DNA of 64,000 nt from an uncultured Roseobacter sp. (GCF_947499265.1 NZ_CANMNK010000005.1:180173-244172); one strand, 5' to 3'. Numbered from the stretch's first letter, positions 1-9,723 are shown. Notes: generated by a model from the sequence alone, not told the origin. Program-made: numbers and translations.

Positions 1-1
1 C

Positions 2-517
2 GCGCATAACTACCGCGAGCGGGGCATGGTGCCCTATCTGTTGACCGCCCGGTTTGACAAGCGCGCAGGCGAGGCCTGTATCGCCTCGCGCATCGGGATC
101 CGCGAAGAGGCCGATACCTTCGCCTCCAAAGACGACCTCTTTGCACGTATCGCCCAGCGCCAAAATGAGGGGCCCATCGCCTGCGTCTTCATCGACGAGG
201 CGCAATTTCTGACGGAGGAGCAGGTCTGGCAACTGGCCCGCGCGGTGGATGATCTGGGCGTGCCCATTATGTGCTTTGGACTGCGCGTCGATTTTCGAGG
301 CAAGCTGTTCCCAGGATCCGCCACGCTTCTGGCATTGGCCGACGAAATGCGCGAAGTCCGCACCATCTGCCATTGCGGGAAAAAGGCGACGATGGTGGTG
401 CGGATGGACGCCAGTGGCAAAGCCCTGCGCGATGGCGCACAGGTGCAGATCGGCGGCAATGAAACCTATGTTTCCCTCTGCCGCCGCCACTGGCGCGAAG
501 CGGTTGGCGACAGCTGA
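2..517 (+). CDS. tdk: Thymidine kinase (5' truncated by window edge)
   Basis: Frame is open from base 2 (AHNYRERGMVPYLL...); VFIDEAQFL, FGLRVDFRG and zinc-site CHCGKKA motifs typical of type II thymidine kinase. Confidence 0.93.
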   Translation, partial: AHNYRERGMVPYLLTARFDKRAGEACIASRIGIREEADTFASKDDLFARIAQRQNEGPIACVFIDEAQFLTEEQVWQLARAVDDLGVPIMCFGLRVDFRGKLFPGSATLLALADEMREVRTICHCGKKATMVVRMDASGKALRDGAQVQIGGNETYVSLCRRHWREAVGDS

Positions 518-521
518 AACA

Positions 522-1475
522 TCAGACCTTGTTGGGCGGCGCTTCCCCTGCAAAGAAGGCCTTGAGGTTATTGACGGTCATCATCCCCATGTCTTCGCGC
601 ACTTCCAGCGCGGCGGTGCCGATGTGCGGCAGCAACACGACGTTTTCCATCGCCTTCAGCGCATCCGGCACGGCAGGTTCGAATTCATAGACATCCAGAC
701 CGGCCCCGCCAATCTGACCTGACGCAAGCGCGCTGATCAGGGCCGCTTCCTCGACCACATTACCGCGCGCAATGTTGATCAGATGCGCATGGCCCTGCAT
801 GGCGGCCAGGACATCTGCATTGATCAGGTGATGGGTCTCGTCCCCGCCCGGCACCGCGATCACCAACACATCAACGGCCGCGACCAGGGCCAGCAGGCTG
901 TCCTTTTGCTCCGCCGGGAAATCGAGCGTTTTCGCGGACCGGCTGTGGTAGGCCACATTCATGCCAAATCCGAAATGGCAGCGTCGCGCGATGGCCTGGC
1001 CAATACGCCCCATGCCGACGATACCGACTGTCTTGCCACCCAGGTGCATGCCCAGCAGTTGGGTCGGATGCCAACCATCCCAATGGCCCGCGCGCACCAT
1101 ACGTTCGCCTTCGCCGGCACGGCGCGCGCTCATCAGCATCAAGGTCATCGCGGTATCGGCGGTTGCATCCGTGACCGCACCCGGCGTGTTTGTGACGGTC
1201 AGCCCTGAGGCCGCAGCTGCATCCACATCAATGTGGTTATACCCCACCCCGAAATTCGCGAGGATCTGGCAGCGCCACGCAGGTTCTGCGGCAAAAATCT
1301 CTGCCGTGAACATATCGCCCAGCGTCGGCACAACACCATCATAGTCGCTGAGCGCCGCGCGCATCTCTTCAACGGTTAGGGGCGTCGTCATGGGCCGCAC
1401 GGTCAGATCAAAAAGCGCCGCCGCAGCCGCTTGTACGCTGTCCGGCAAAGGCCGGGTCATGAAAACCTTGGTCAA
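522..1475 (-). CDS. D-isomer 2-hydroxyacid dehydrogenase (glyoxylate/hydroxypyruvate reductase-like)
   Basis: GKTVGIVGMGRIGQAIARR NAD-binding motif, NIARGNVVEEAALI, LPHIGTAALEVR. Confidence 0.92.
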   Translation of the reverse strand: MTKVFMTRPLPDSVQAAAAALFDLTVRPMTTPLTVEEMRAALSDYDGVVPTLGDMFTAEIFAAEPAWRCQILANFGVGYNHIDVDAAAASGLTVTNTPGAVTDATADTAMTLMLMSARRAGEGERMVRAGHWDGWHPTQLLGMHLGGKTVGIVGMGRIGQAIARRCHFGFGMNVAYHSRSAKTLDFPAEQKDSLLALVAAVDVLVIAVPGGDETHHLINADVLAAMQGHAHLINIARGNVVEEAALISALASGQIGGAGLDVYEFEPAVPDALKAMENVVLLPHIGTAALEVREDMGMMTVNNLKAFFAGEAPPNKV

Positions 1476-1810
1476 TGCATTCGCCCTCCTCCGGGCACTT
1501 CAATATCCGGTGTGATCAATACGATTTCGCCGGTGTCATCCGGCAGGCCAAGCACCAGCACTTCTGACATGAAGGGGCCGATTTGCCGTGGCGGGAAATT
1601 CACCACCGCCAGGACCTGTTTCCCAACAAGCGCCTCGGGCGTGTAATGCGCGGTGACCTGTGCAGAAGACTTGCGCTCGCCGATCTCATCTCCGAAATCG
1701 ATCCACATCTTGATGGCGGGTTTGCGCGCCTCGGGAAAGGGTTCGGCGCGCAGCACCGTGCCACACCGCACATCGACCTTCAAAAATTCGTCAAAGCTGA
1801 TGTTATCCAT
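1472..1810 (-). CDS. csaA: tRNA-binding domain protein, CsaA family
   Basis: MDNISFDEFLKVDVRCGTVLRAEPFPEARKPAIKMWIDFG...SEVLVLG; overlaps neighbour by 4 bp. Confidence 0.88.
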   Translation of the reverse strand: MDNISFDEFLKVDVRCGTVLRAEPFPEARKPAIKMWIDFGDEIGERKSSAQVTAHYTPEALVGKQVLAVVNFPPRQIGPFMSEVLVLGLPDDTGEIVLITPDIEVPGGGRMH

Positions 1811-2618
1811 TTGCCAACTCCCGTGATCTGTCAGTGGCCGCTTTGACCGCGCGCGCCAACAGCGCAGGAAAGCCGGTCTCTTCATCCATCAGAACCTCAA
1901 GCGCTGCCTGCGTCGTGCCATTGGGCGAGGTGACATTGATGCGCAATTGCGTTGGGTCCTCCTGCGCAGATTGTGCAAGCGCGCCAGCACCGGCCACCGT
2001 TGCCTTGGCCAATTGCATCGACAGATCGGCAGGCAGCCCCTGTGCTGCGCCGGCGGCCGCCAGTGTTTCGATCATGTGAAAGACATAGGCCGGTCCTGAT
2101 CCACTGACCCCGGTGACCGCATCGATCTGGCTTTCGGTCTCCAGGCGGACAACCTCACCGACCGCGCTCAAAAGGGCTTCTGCCTCATCAAGGGCCGCAG
2201 CCTCCACAACCGAATTGCCGACAATTGCGGTGATGCCGCGCGAGATCGCAGCTGGCGTATTGGGCATGGCACGCACAATTGGCGTTTGCACGCCCAGGAT
2301 GCTCTCGAAAGTGGCGATCGTGATCCCGGCCGCAACGCTGACAAAGACGGTTGTGCCATTGCCCATGGCTTTGAGTGTTGGCAACGCATCGGCCATCATC
2401 TGAGGTTTCACCGCCACCAGAACAACCGCGGGGGCCGCTGGCAGGGAGTCGCCGAGATGCACGCCAGTCGATGTCAGCCAGTCGGAAGGATTTGGGTCAA
2501 CCACCCAGACGGAGGAGGCGGGCAAACCCTTCGCAAGCCACCCGGCAAGCATCGCAGAGCCCATCTTGCCGCAGCCCAACAGGACAAGGCCGCTTTGCGC
2601 AATACGACTGTCTTTCAT
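1803..2618 (-). CDS. proC: Pyrroline-5-carboxylate reductase
   Basis: GCGKMGSAMLAGWL, VVLVAVKPQMM, VRAMPNTPAAI, GVSGSGPAYVF; start chosen at MKDSRIAQ. Confidence 0.95.
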   Translation of the reverse strand: MKDSRIAQSGLVLLGCGKMGSAMLAGWLAKGLPASSVWVVDPNPSDWLTSTGVHLGDSLPAAPAVVLVAVKPQMMADALPTLKAMGNGTTVFVSVAAGITIATFESILGVQTPIVRAMPNTPAAISRGITAIVGNSVVEAAALDEAEALLSAVGEVVRLETESQIDAVTGVSGSGPAYVFHMIETLAAAGAAQGLPADLSMQLAKATVAGAGALAQSAQEDPTQLRINVTSPNGTTQAALEVLMDEETGFPALLARAVKAATDRSRELANG

Positions 2619-2654
2619 GTGATACCCCCGCACCTTTCGCGTCAGGGGTGAGTG

Positions 2655-3155
2655 TTACGCGCGACCGTAGGCCTCTGCAATGGCGACCTGCAGCGCCTGC
2701 GTTGGTGTCTGGTTGCCCCAGACCAGCAATTGCATCGCGGGATAGTACCGCTCAGCACTCATCACCGCAGCCCCGATCATCGTATCGATCTGATCGGCGC
2801 TGGCCACATGACCACCCGCCAGCACCAGGCCATAGCGGTAGACCATCAGCTTTTGTTCGTCCCAATAGGTAAAGGCACCTGCCCAGCACTGGTCATTCAC
2901 GTGATTGAGCAACTCGTATAGCTCGGGCAGTTTTTCCTCTGGCGGCTCCATGTCGAAGGTGCAGATCATGCGCAGCGTCTCATCATAGGCCGACCAGGCC
3001 AGCGTTAGGGAATAGGTGCGCCACTGGCCTTCCACGGCCATCGCGATCTGCTCGTCCGAAATACGGTCGAAATCCCAATCATGATGGGTTGCAAGATGCT
3101 CTACAATGTCGATGGGGTGAATATCGTCTTCCAGATACTGCTCTGACAGGGCCAT
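2655..3155 (-). CDS. YbjN domain-containing protein
   Basis: MALSEQYLEDDIHPIDIVEHLA...; YbjN-type profile as commonly found next to proC in Rhodobacteraceae. Confidence 0.75.
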   Translation of the reverse strand: MALSEQYLEDDIHPIDIVEHLATHHDWDFDRISDEQIAMAVEGQWRTYSLTLAWSAYDETLRMICTFDMEPPEEKLPELYELLNHVNDQCWAGAFTYWDEQKLMVYRYGLVLAGGHVASADQIDTMIGAAVMSAERYYPAMQLLVWGNQTPTQALQVAIAEAYGRA

Positions 3156-3347
3156 GATGCCACCTCTTTTTATCGCGCTAGCGCTGCGGACCGGTGACGG
3201 CCCCAAAGCTAGGCGCCTGCTCTACAGACCGGGGCGATCCCCCGTGCCCATACCAGATATGGTGCGGTGTGAAATGCGCTGTGGCAACCCCTATTCTTGT
3301 GGGTAACCGCAATAAGTTGTGGATGTTTGGGATTTCGGCGCAAAATG

Positions 3348-3370
3348 TCACCAATCGTAACGATTGGTGA
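3348..3370. repeat. Perfect 10-bp inverted repeat, 3-bp spacer (TCACCAATCG-TAA-CGATTGGTGA)
   Basis: Read directly; intergenic between the YbjN gene start and the ubiK-like gene. Confidence 0.9.
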
Positions 3371-3403
3371 TCGTGCTTAACCAGATCTTAACTGAGGTTA
3401 ACC

Positions 3404-3427
3404 CAAAAAGCGGCCAAAAGGGCCGCT
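3404..3427 (-). terminator. Rho-independent terminator for the ubiK-like gene
   Basis: Minus strand AGCGGCC-CTTTT-GGCCGCT followed by TTTT. Confidence 0.75.
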
Positions 3428-3456
3428 GGTGCTTCGTCATCACGGTAGATTTTGGG

Positions 3457-3699
3457 TCAGTCTTTCGCGTCCAACGCGTCGAGACGGGCCTTGAGCGCTT
3501 CGTTTTCTTCGCGGGCCTTCTGTGCCATCGCGCGGACCGCATCAAATTCTTCCCGCGTGACAAAATCACGATCCGCAAGCCAGCGATCCATCATGCTCTT
3601 CATCGCGGTTTCGGCCTCATCGCGTGCGCCTTGGGCCACGCCCATCGCATTTGTCATCAACTGCGAGATATCGTCGAAAATCTTATTGCGCGTTTGCAT
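3457..3699 (-). CDS. ubiK: Accessory factor UbiK family (BMFP domain) protein
   Basis: [30 protein letters not shown]...[30 protein letters not shown]. Confidence 0.82.
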   Translation of the reverse strand: MQTRNKIFDDISQLMTNAMGVAQGARDEAETAMKSMMDRWLADRDFVTREEFDAVRAMAQKAREENEALKARLDALDAKD

Positions 3700-3793
3700 C
3701 TGTCGCCTCCGGCTGTTCACAAATGACATATGGTGGCAAACTGCGGCCGCTGCAAGGTTGACTTCCACGCCTCACCGCCCGAAAGGATGCGCC

Positions 3794-4678
3794 ATGCGTG
3801 CTCTGCTGCCTTTCCCCGACATCTCGCCGGAGATCTTTTCGATCTCCATTTTTGGTTTCGAGCTGGCACTGCGCTGGTACGCACTGGCCTATATTGTCGG
3901 CATCCTGATCGGCTGGCGGCTGGTGGTGCGCGCGGTCAGAACGCAACGCCTTTGGCAAGACAACAGCCCGGTCATGACAACCCAACAGATCGAAGATTTG
4001 CTGACCTGGGTGATTATTGGCGTGATCCTCGGCGGACGGCTGGGTTACGTCGCCTTTTACCAACCGGCCTATTATCTGCAGCACCCGGCTGAAATCCTCG
4101 CGGTCTGGCAGGGCGGCATGGCTTTCCACGGTGGCTTGCTGGGCGTAATCCTTGCCGGCTTGATCTACACCTGGCGCCATAGCATTCCCCGGCTGAGTGC
4201 TGCCGACATCATGGCATTGGGCGTGCCGCCGGGGCTGTTGCTGGGACGCATTGCGAATTTCATCAACGCCGAGCTTTGGGGCCGCCCGACGGATCTGCCA
4301 TGGGGCGTGGCCTTTCCGACCGAAGCTGCGCAATACTGCCCGGATGTGGTCGGCATCTGCGCGCGCCACCCCTCGCAACTTTACGAGGCGGCGCTTGAAG
4401 GTTTGCTTTTGGGCGCAGTCCTCATCTGGCTGGTCTGGCGCTCCGGCGCCCTGAAAACACCGGGGCTGGTGGCTGGCGTCTTCTTTGCGGGCTATGGCAT
4501 GGCGCGGTTCGCGGTCGAATTCGTCCGCCAGCCCGATGCTCAATTTATCACAGACGGCAACCCGCTGGGACTGGCATGGCATATAGGCGGATGGGGGCTG
4601 ACGATGGGTCAAATCCTTTCGCTCCCCATGATCTTGCTGGGCATTTGGCTTGTTTCCAGAGCCCGCCGGATGTCATGA
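3794..4678 (+). CDS. lgt: Prolipoprotein diacylglyceryl transferase
   Basis: [39 protein letters not shown]. Confidence 0.97.
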   Translation: MRALLPFPDISPEIFSISIFGFELALRWYALAYIVGILIGWRLVVRAVRTQRLWQDNSPVMTTQQIEDLLTWVIIGVILGGRLGYVAFYQPAYYLQHPAEILAVWQGGMAFHGGLLGVILAGLIYTWRHSIPRLSAADIMALGVPPGLLLGRIANFINAELWGRPTDLPWGVAFPTEAAQYCPDVVGICARHPSQLYEAALEGLLLGAVLIWLVWRSGALKTPGLVAGVFFAGYGMARFAVEFVRQPDAQFITDGNPLGLAWHIGGWGLTMGQILSLPMILLGIWLVSRARRMS

Positions 4679-5733
4679 GCCTGCGCGACCGTCTTTGTGC
4701 CCGCATCGCCGCGCAGGGCCCCATCTCTCTGGCCGACTACATGGCCGACTGTCTGCTGCATCCCGAGTTCGGATATTACACAACCGGCCTGCCCATCGGT
4801 GCAGCGGGTGATTTTATCACGGCACCGGAGATCAGTCAGATGTTCGGGGAACTCATCGGGCTTTGTCTGGCGCAGGCCTGGATGGACCAGGGGAGCCCCG
4901 ACCGGTTCACATTGGCTGAATTGGGACCGGGTCGCGGCACCCTGATGGCGGATCTGCTGCGTGCCACGCGCGGTGTCCCGGGGTTTCATGACGCCGCTGA
5001 TATCTTTCTGATCGAAGCCTCCGCGCCACTCGCCGCCCAGCAAAGGCAGGCCCTGGCGGACCATAGCGTCAGCCACAAGGCTCATGTCGACGCACTCCCG
5101 GACGGCCCCTTGTTTGTCGTGGCAAACGAGTTTTTCGACGCACTGCCGATCCGGCAATTCACGCGCGCTGAAAGCCACTGGCGCGAAACCCAGATCGGCG
5201 CGCAGGATGGGGTTTTGACGCTGGGCCTCGGCCCCGAACTGCCGCAACCCGCGCTCGCCGACCGGCTGGGCGACACCCGCGCAGGTGACGTGATCGAATA
5301 TGCACCCTTTGCGGCGCCGATAATCGACACGCTGGGCAGCCGGATCGCGCGGCACGGGGGGGCTGGTCTTATCATAGATTACGGCGATTGGCACAGCCTG
5401 GGAGACACCTTTCAGGCCCTGCAAAACCATCAGCCGGTTGACCCTTTGGCGGAGCCTGGTCGGGCGGACCTCACCGCACATGTGGATTTTGAAGCCCTGG
5501 CCGTCGCAGCACCCTGCCCGACAACCCGCCTGACGCCGCAGGGCGTTTTTCTGGAACGCCTCGGGATTACCCAGCGCGCGCAAGCGTTGGCTGCAGGTTT
5601 GAACGGCACCGCCCTCGACCGGCACATCGCCGCGTATCGGCGCTTGACGCACCGGGATGAAATGGGAAACCTGTTCAAAGTAATTGGCCTGTTTCCCAAA
5701 GACAGCCCACCGCCGCCTGGGTTGGAGATATGA
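4675..5733 (+). CDS. Class I SAM-dependent methyltransferase, MidA/NDUFAF7 family
   Basis: [53 protein letters not shown] overlap with lgt. Confidence 0.9.
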   Translation: MSLRDRLCARIAAQGPISLADYMADCLLHPEFGYYTTGLPIGAAGDFITAPEISQMFGELIGLCLAQAWMDQGSPDRFTLAELGPGRGTLMADLLRATRGVPGFHDAADIFLIEASAPLAAQQRQALADHSVSHKAHVDALPDGPLFVVANEFFDALPIRQFTRAESHWRETQIGAQDGVLTLGLGPELPQPALADRLGDTRAGDVIEYAPFAAPIIDTLGSRIARHGGAGLIIDYGDWHSLGDTFQALQNHQPVDPLAEPGRADLTAHVDFEALAVAAPCPTTRLTPQGVFLERLGITQRAQALAAGLNGTALDRHIAAYRRLTHRDEMGNLFKVIGLFPKDSPPPPGLEI

Positions 5734-6485
5734 CGCTCGAAATTTTGACCTCTGAAAGCCTCGCGTCTGTCCGACATGGCTTTTTCACGCGGCGCGGTGG
5801 CGCATCGTCCGGCGTTTTTGCCGGGCTGAACTGTGGGCAAGGCAGTTCCGATCAATCCGAAATCGTCGCGATCAACCGCGCCCGTGTTGCAAAGGCCATG
5901 GGCGTGCCGCCTGAAAATCTGCTCAGCGTGCATCAGGTGCATTCAGCAACCGCTGTCACGGTGGCGGATACCTTTGAGGAAAAACCCCGCGCTGATGCGA
6001 TGGTCACGAACACACCGGGTTTGGCCCTGTCGATCCTGACCGCCGACTGCCAGCCGGTTCTCTTTGCCGATACGGACGCCGGCGTCATCGGTGCCGCCCA
6101 CGCAGGATGGCGCGGCAGCCTGGAAGGCATCCTAGAGGCAACCATTGATGCAATGTGTACCCTGGGCGCGAGCCGCGACGCGACTGTAGCGGTGATTGGC
6201 CCCGCCATCTCCCAGCGCGCCTATGAAGTCGGCCCTGAGTTTTTCGAGATTTTCCTTACCGACGATCCGGGCAACGCCCGTTTCTTTGCCAATGGCCGGG
6301 AAGACCGTATGCACTTTGACCTTCCCGGATACGGGCTGCACCGCTTGCGCAATGCTGGAATTGCATCCGCAGAATGGACACGACACTGCACCTACGCCGA
6401 TCCGGATCGCTTTTATTCTTATCGTCGCACGACACATGAAAAAGAGGCGGACTACGGTCGCCTGATTGCCGCCATCACATTGTGA
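5730..6485 (+). CDS. pgeF: Peptidoglycan editing factor PgeF / YfiH (polyphenol oxidase-type laccase domain)
   Basis: HGFFTRRGGASSG, VHQVHS, LTADCQPVLF, GAAHAGWRGSLEG, FYSYRR. Confidence 0.93.
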   Translation: MTLEILTSESLASVRHGFFTRRGGASSGVFAGLNCGQGSSDQSEIVAINRARVAKAMGVPPENLLSVHQVHSATAVTVADTFEEKPRADAMVTNTPGLALSILTADCQPVLFADTDAGVIGAAHAGWRGSLEGILEATIDAMCTLGASRDATVAVIGPAISQRAYEVGPEFFEIFLTDDPGNARFFANGREDRMHFDLPGYGLHRLRNAGIASAEWTRHCTYADPDRFYSYRRTTHEKEADYGRLIAAITL

Positions 6486-6779
6486 AACATCTGTGAACTG
6501 GGCGAGAATTCGGCACATCTCGCCGCTTCATCGCCGCATTCTGCGTCAACAATCCGCATCTTCTGGCATGATTGGCGTCGATTCAAACCCCTGATGTGGC
6601 GTTTTCCTCTTAAAAATAAGCGCGCACTCCAATTGCGGCAAATTCTGCGCAATTTGCTGAATTACGGCGAAAGTTTTTCGAAAATTTTTTTCAGTTGGTC
6701 AAAAAGCGGCCAGAATGGCCTGCCAGTTTGATCATCAACAAGAGGCAAACGCCCAGATCAACATTGAGCAGGAAAACCG

Positions 6780-6926
6780 ATGCACACCAATAAACGCTTT
6801 ATCAAATCAGTCGTCGAAGCGGCCGCACAAGCAGACGTCGAAATGCCATGGGCACGCGGCAAACGTCGGGCAGCCTTTGTCGCAAAACGCGCAGAGGCAC
6901 AGAAAACATCACGCAAAACAGGCTAA
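6780..6926 (+). CDS. Small basic hypothetical protein (48 aa)
   Basis: MHTNKRFIKSVVEAAAQADVEMPWARGKRRAAFVAKRAEAQKTSRKTG; SD-like GCAGGA upstream, hairpin terminator downstream; below ORF-track length cutoff. Confidence 0.75.
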   Translation: MHTNKRFIKSVVEAAAQADVEMPWARGKRRAAFVAKRAEAQKTSRKTG

Positions 6927-6978
6927 TAAGAAGGCCACCTCCAGGGTTATCTCTGGAAAAAAGAACCCTCCAATGGAA

Positions 6979-7015
6979 ACGCCCCCAGCTTCGAATCGCC
7001 GGGGGCGTTCTCGTT
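6979..7015 (+). terminator. Rho-independent terminator downstream of the 48-aa ORF
   Basis: ACGCCCCC...GGGGGCGT then TCTCGTTT. Confidence 0.7.
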
Positions 7016-7229
7016 TGGAATGTGGCAAACTTTGCAGATAACGGGAAACAAACCCTGTGAAACCACAAAAACTATGTCCCCGCCTCGGCCAATCGAGCCC
7101 GTACTTTGACACGCTCTGACTGACGAAGGTATTTTGAGAGATCAAAGAACACGAAAGTACGCGTCCCGTCCTTTCCGTGTGCGTCGGTGGGGCCGACATG
7201 GAATGCGACCAACTTGAAAAGCGGATTGT

Positions 7230-7985
7230 ATGAAGTCCAAGTTCCCCAATGCCACTGGTTCGGCATCCCCCCGGTCTGCAGATGTGCCGTCTGACCCCGT
7301 TCAAAACACACTTGGTGTTCGCATCGCCGATATTGCAGCGCTGCGCACCGATGGCAGCATTGTGATCGGACAACGCAAAATACCCAGTCTGCCCCTGTTC
7401 GATGAGGCATTTTCCGCTTTTGCGCATGGGACAAATTTGCAATCGGATAAGGGCCCGATCGCAATCGAGGATTTGCAACCTGGCGATCGTTTGTTGACCG
7501 CTGACGGCGGATCCAGTGAAATTTCGTGGATTGGGTCTTCTACGTTCATGCCCTCGGACAAGGGCAATTTCACGCCGCTGACACGCATCATGGCCGATAG
7601 TTTTGGGGTCAGCAGGCCGGACAGTTTTCTGAGCCTCGGCCCGGCAGCGCGCCTGTTGCAGACGCCTGCGCATTTACGCAGCGAGGTGGGTGAAAAACGT
7701 GTGTTTACCCCTGCCCGCGCGTTTGTCGATGGTGTGAATGTCATCGAGGTCACGCCGCCGACACCGATCCGCATGTTTCACGTGTGCCTGCAGCGTCATG
7801 CGGCCGTTATTGCCGGTGGTTTGGAGATAGAGACCTATCATCCGGGTGCCAACCCCATGCGACTGTTGTCACATACCCTGCGCACGGTGTTCATGTCCGT
7901 CTTTCCGCAGATCAGCCACGTCAGCGACTTCGGGCCAATGAATTATGCGCGCGCCTCAGTGGAAGACGACCTGACCGCCGCCTGA
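7230..7985 (+). CDS. Hint (Hedgehog/intein) domain-containing protein
   Basis: FAHGTNLQSDKGPIAIEDLQPGDRLLTADGGSSEISWIGSSTF matches the Hint N-terminal block of Rhodobacteraceae Hint proteins. Confidence 0.8.
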   Translation: MKSKFPNATGSASPRSADVPSDPVQNTLGVRIADIAALRTDGSIVIGQRKIPSLPLFDEAFSAFAHGTNLQSDKGPIAIEDLQPGDRLLTADGGSSEISWIGSSTFMPSDKGNFTPLTRIMADSFGVSRPDSFLSLGPAARLLQTPAHLRSEVGEKRVFTPARAFVDGVNVIEVTPPTPIRMFHVCLQRHAAVIAGGLEIETYHPGANPMRLLSHTLRTVFMSVFPQISHVSDFGPMNYARASVEDDLTAA

Positions 7986-7993
7986 CAACCCGA

Positions 7994-8494
7994 TTACGCC
8001 GAATTGCTGAGACGTTCTTCCAGCACCTCAAAGGGCACGCCGGGTTCATCCTTTGCGCCGCGGATGACCAAGGAGGTCTTGACGCTTTCGACATTGGGTG
8101 TGGTCAGCAAGTCGCCCGTCAAAAACCGCTGAAACGTCGAAAGATCCGGTGCTGCGCATTTGAGGATGAAATCCACCTCTCCGTTCAGCATATGACACTC
8201 GCGCACCAGCGGCCAGGCGCGGCATCGGTCCTCAAATGCCGTGAGATCGGATTCGGCCTGGCTCGCAAGGCCAACCATCGCGAACACCTGCACTTCGAAC
8301 CCCAACTCGCGGGCATCTACATCCGCATGGTAGCCTTTGATATACCCGGCCTCTTCCAGCGAGCGCACGCGGCGCAAACAGGGCGGTGCAGAGATGCCAA
8401 CACGATTGGCCAATTCCACATTGGTCATACGTCCGTCGGCCTGAAGTTCCGCAAGGATTTTTCGGTCAATCGGATCTAGTCGTGTTCCAGCCAT
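7994..8494 (-). CDS. Lrp/AsnC family transcriptional regulator
   Basis: LDPIDRKILAELQADGRMTNVELANRVGISAPPCLRRVRSLEEAGYIKGY. Confidence 0.95.
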   Translation of the reverse strand: MAGTRLDPIDRKILAELQADGRMTNVELANRVGISAPPCLRRVRSLEEAGYIKGYHADVDARELGFEVQVFAMVGLASQAESDLTAFEDRCRAWPLVRECHMLNGEVDFILKCAAPDLSTFQRFLTGDLLTTPNVESVKTSLVIRGAKDEPGVPFEVLEERLSNSA

Positions 8495-8538
8495 TTCACC
8501 CCCAATATTTGCGGTTGTTATAACACCGCCCAAGCTAT

Positions 8539-8574
8539 GCGCAATATTCTTTCGCTCCAGCGCAAGATTCTTTC
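8539..8574. promoter_or_regulatory. Direct repeat GCGCAA(T/G)ATTCTTTC x2, probable operator between Lrp gene and trxB
   Basis: 8539-8553 gcgcaatattctttc and 8560-8574 gcgcaagattctttc; 14/15 identical, start-to-start 21 bp. Confidence 0.6.
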
Positions 8575-8693
8575 CTCAACTCCCGAAACATGCAAGGCCG
8601 GGTTGCAGCCAACGCCTGCACGCGGGGGGTTTAAGCTTGGCCCACCCCACTATATATCCGTTCTCGCTGCTATGATATTCTTTGGGGGTCCTT

Positions 8694-9695
8694 ATGGCCG
8701 AGACAAGACAAACACGCGTCCTCATCATCGGATCAGGACCGGCAGGCTATACCGCCGGCGTCTATGCAAGCCGGGCCATGCTGAACCCCATTCTTGTGCA
8801 AGGGATCGAGCCGGGCGGTCAGTTGACAACCACCACGGAAGTGGAGAACTGGCCCGGTGACACCGAAGTGCAGGGCCCGGACCTGATGGTGCGCATGCAG
8901 GGGCACGCCAAGGCCATGGGCACCGAGATCATTGGTGACATCATTACCGATCTGAACCTGGATCAACGCCCCTTCGTTGCCAAGGGCGACAGCGGCACAA
9001 CCTATATTGCCGATGCGGTCATTCTGGCGACCGGCGCGCGGGCCAAATGGCTAGGATTGCCCAGCGAAGAGAAATTCAAAGGCTTCGGCGTGTCGGCCTG
9101 CGCCACCTGCGATGGGTTCTTTTATCGTGGACAGGAAATCGCGGTGATCGGCGGCGGCAATACCGCGGTGGAAGAAGCGCTGTTTCTGACCAACTTTGCC
9201 TCCAAGGTCACGCTGGTTCACCGCCGCGACGAGTTGCGCGCGGAAAAAATCCTGATCGACCGGTTGATGAAAAACCCCAAGATCGAACCCCTGTGGTTTC
9301 ACGAGTTGGACGAGGTTGTCGGTACAGAAAGCCCGCTGGGCGTGGAAGGCATCCGCGTCAAACACACCAAGACCGGCGAGATCACCGAAATTGCGGCCAA
9401 GGGGGTCTTTGTGGCCATCGGGCACGCGCCCGCAAACGAATTGGTCAAAGACGTGCTGGACACTCACATGGGCGGCTATGTCGTCACGAAACCCGACAGC
9501 ACAGAAACCTCGATCCCTGGCGTTTTTGCAGCGGGTGACCTGACTGACCACAAATACCGTCAGGCGGTGACGTCTGCGGGTATGGGATGCATGGCCGCGC
9601 TGGAAGCGGAGCGGTTCCTGGCCGAGCATGAGGACGCCGATACCTCCCTGCCCCTTGGCTACGGCGCAGAGGTTGCAAACAGCGCTGCCGAATAG
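8694..9695 (+). CDS. trxB: Thioredoxin-disulfide reductase
   Basis: GSGPAGYTAGVYASRA, CATCDGFFYRGQEIAVIGGGNTAVEEA, GVFAAGDLTD. Confidence 0.96.
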   Translation: MAETRQTRVLIIGSGPAGYTAGVYASRAMLNPILVQGIEPGGQLTTTTEVENWPGDTEVQGPDLMVRMQGHAKAMGTEIIGDIITDLNLDQRPFVAKGDSGTTYIADAVILATGARAKWLGLPSEEKFKGFGVSACATCDGFFYRGQEIAVIGGGNTAVEEALFLTNFASKVTLVHRRDELRAEKILIDRLMKNPKIEPLWFHELDEVVGTESPLGVEGIRVKHTKTGEITEIAAKGVFVAIGHAPANELVKDVLDTHMGGYVVTKPDSTETSIPGVFAAGDLTDHKYRQAVTSAGMGCMAALEAERFLAEHEDADTSLPLGYGAEVANSAAE

Positions 9696-9723
9696 CGACA
9701 CACCGAATTTGTAGCAGTCAGCA

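Noticed and set aside
3315-3330. Possible DnaA box (TTGTGGATG)
   Set aside because: Only a partial match to TGTGGATAA, isolated, and no dnaA/dnaN/parAB context
6715-7041. 108-aa plus-strand ORF in the pgeF-Hint gap
   Set aside because: Overlaps the 48-aa ORF in another frame and runs through its terminator; low-complexity Asn/Gln/His/Lys-rich composition, no motif
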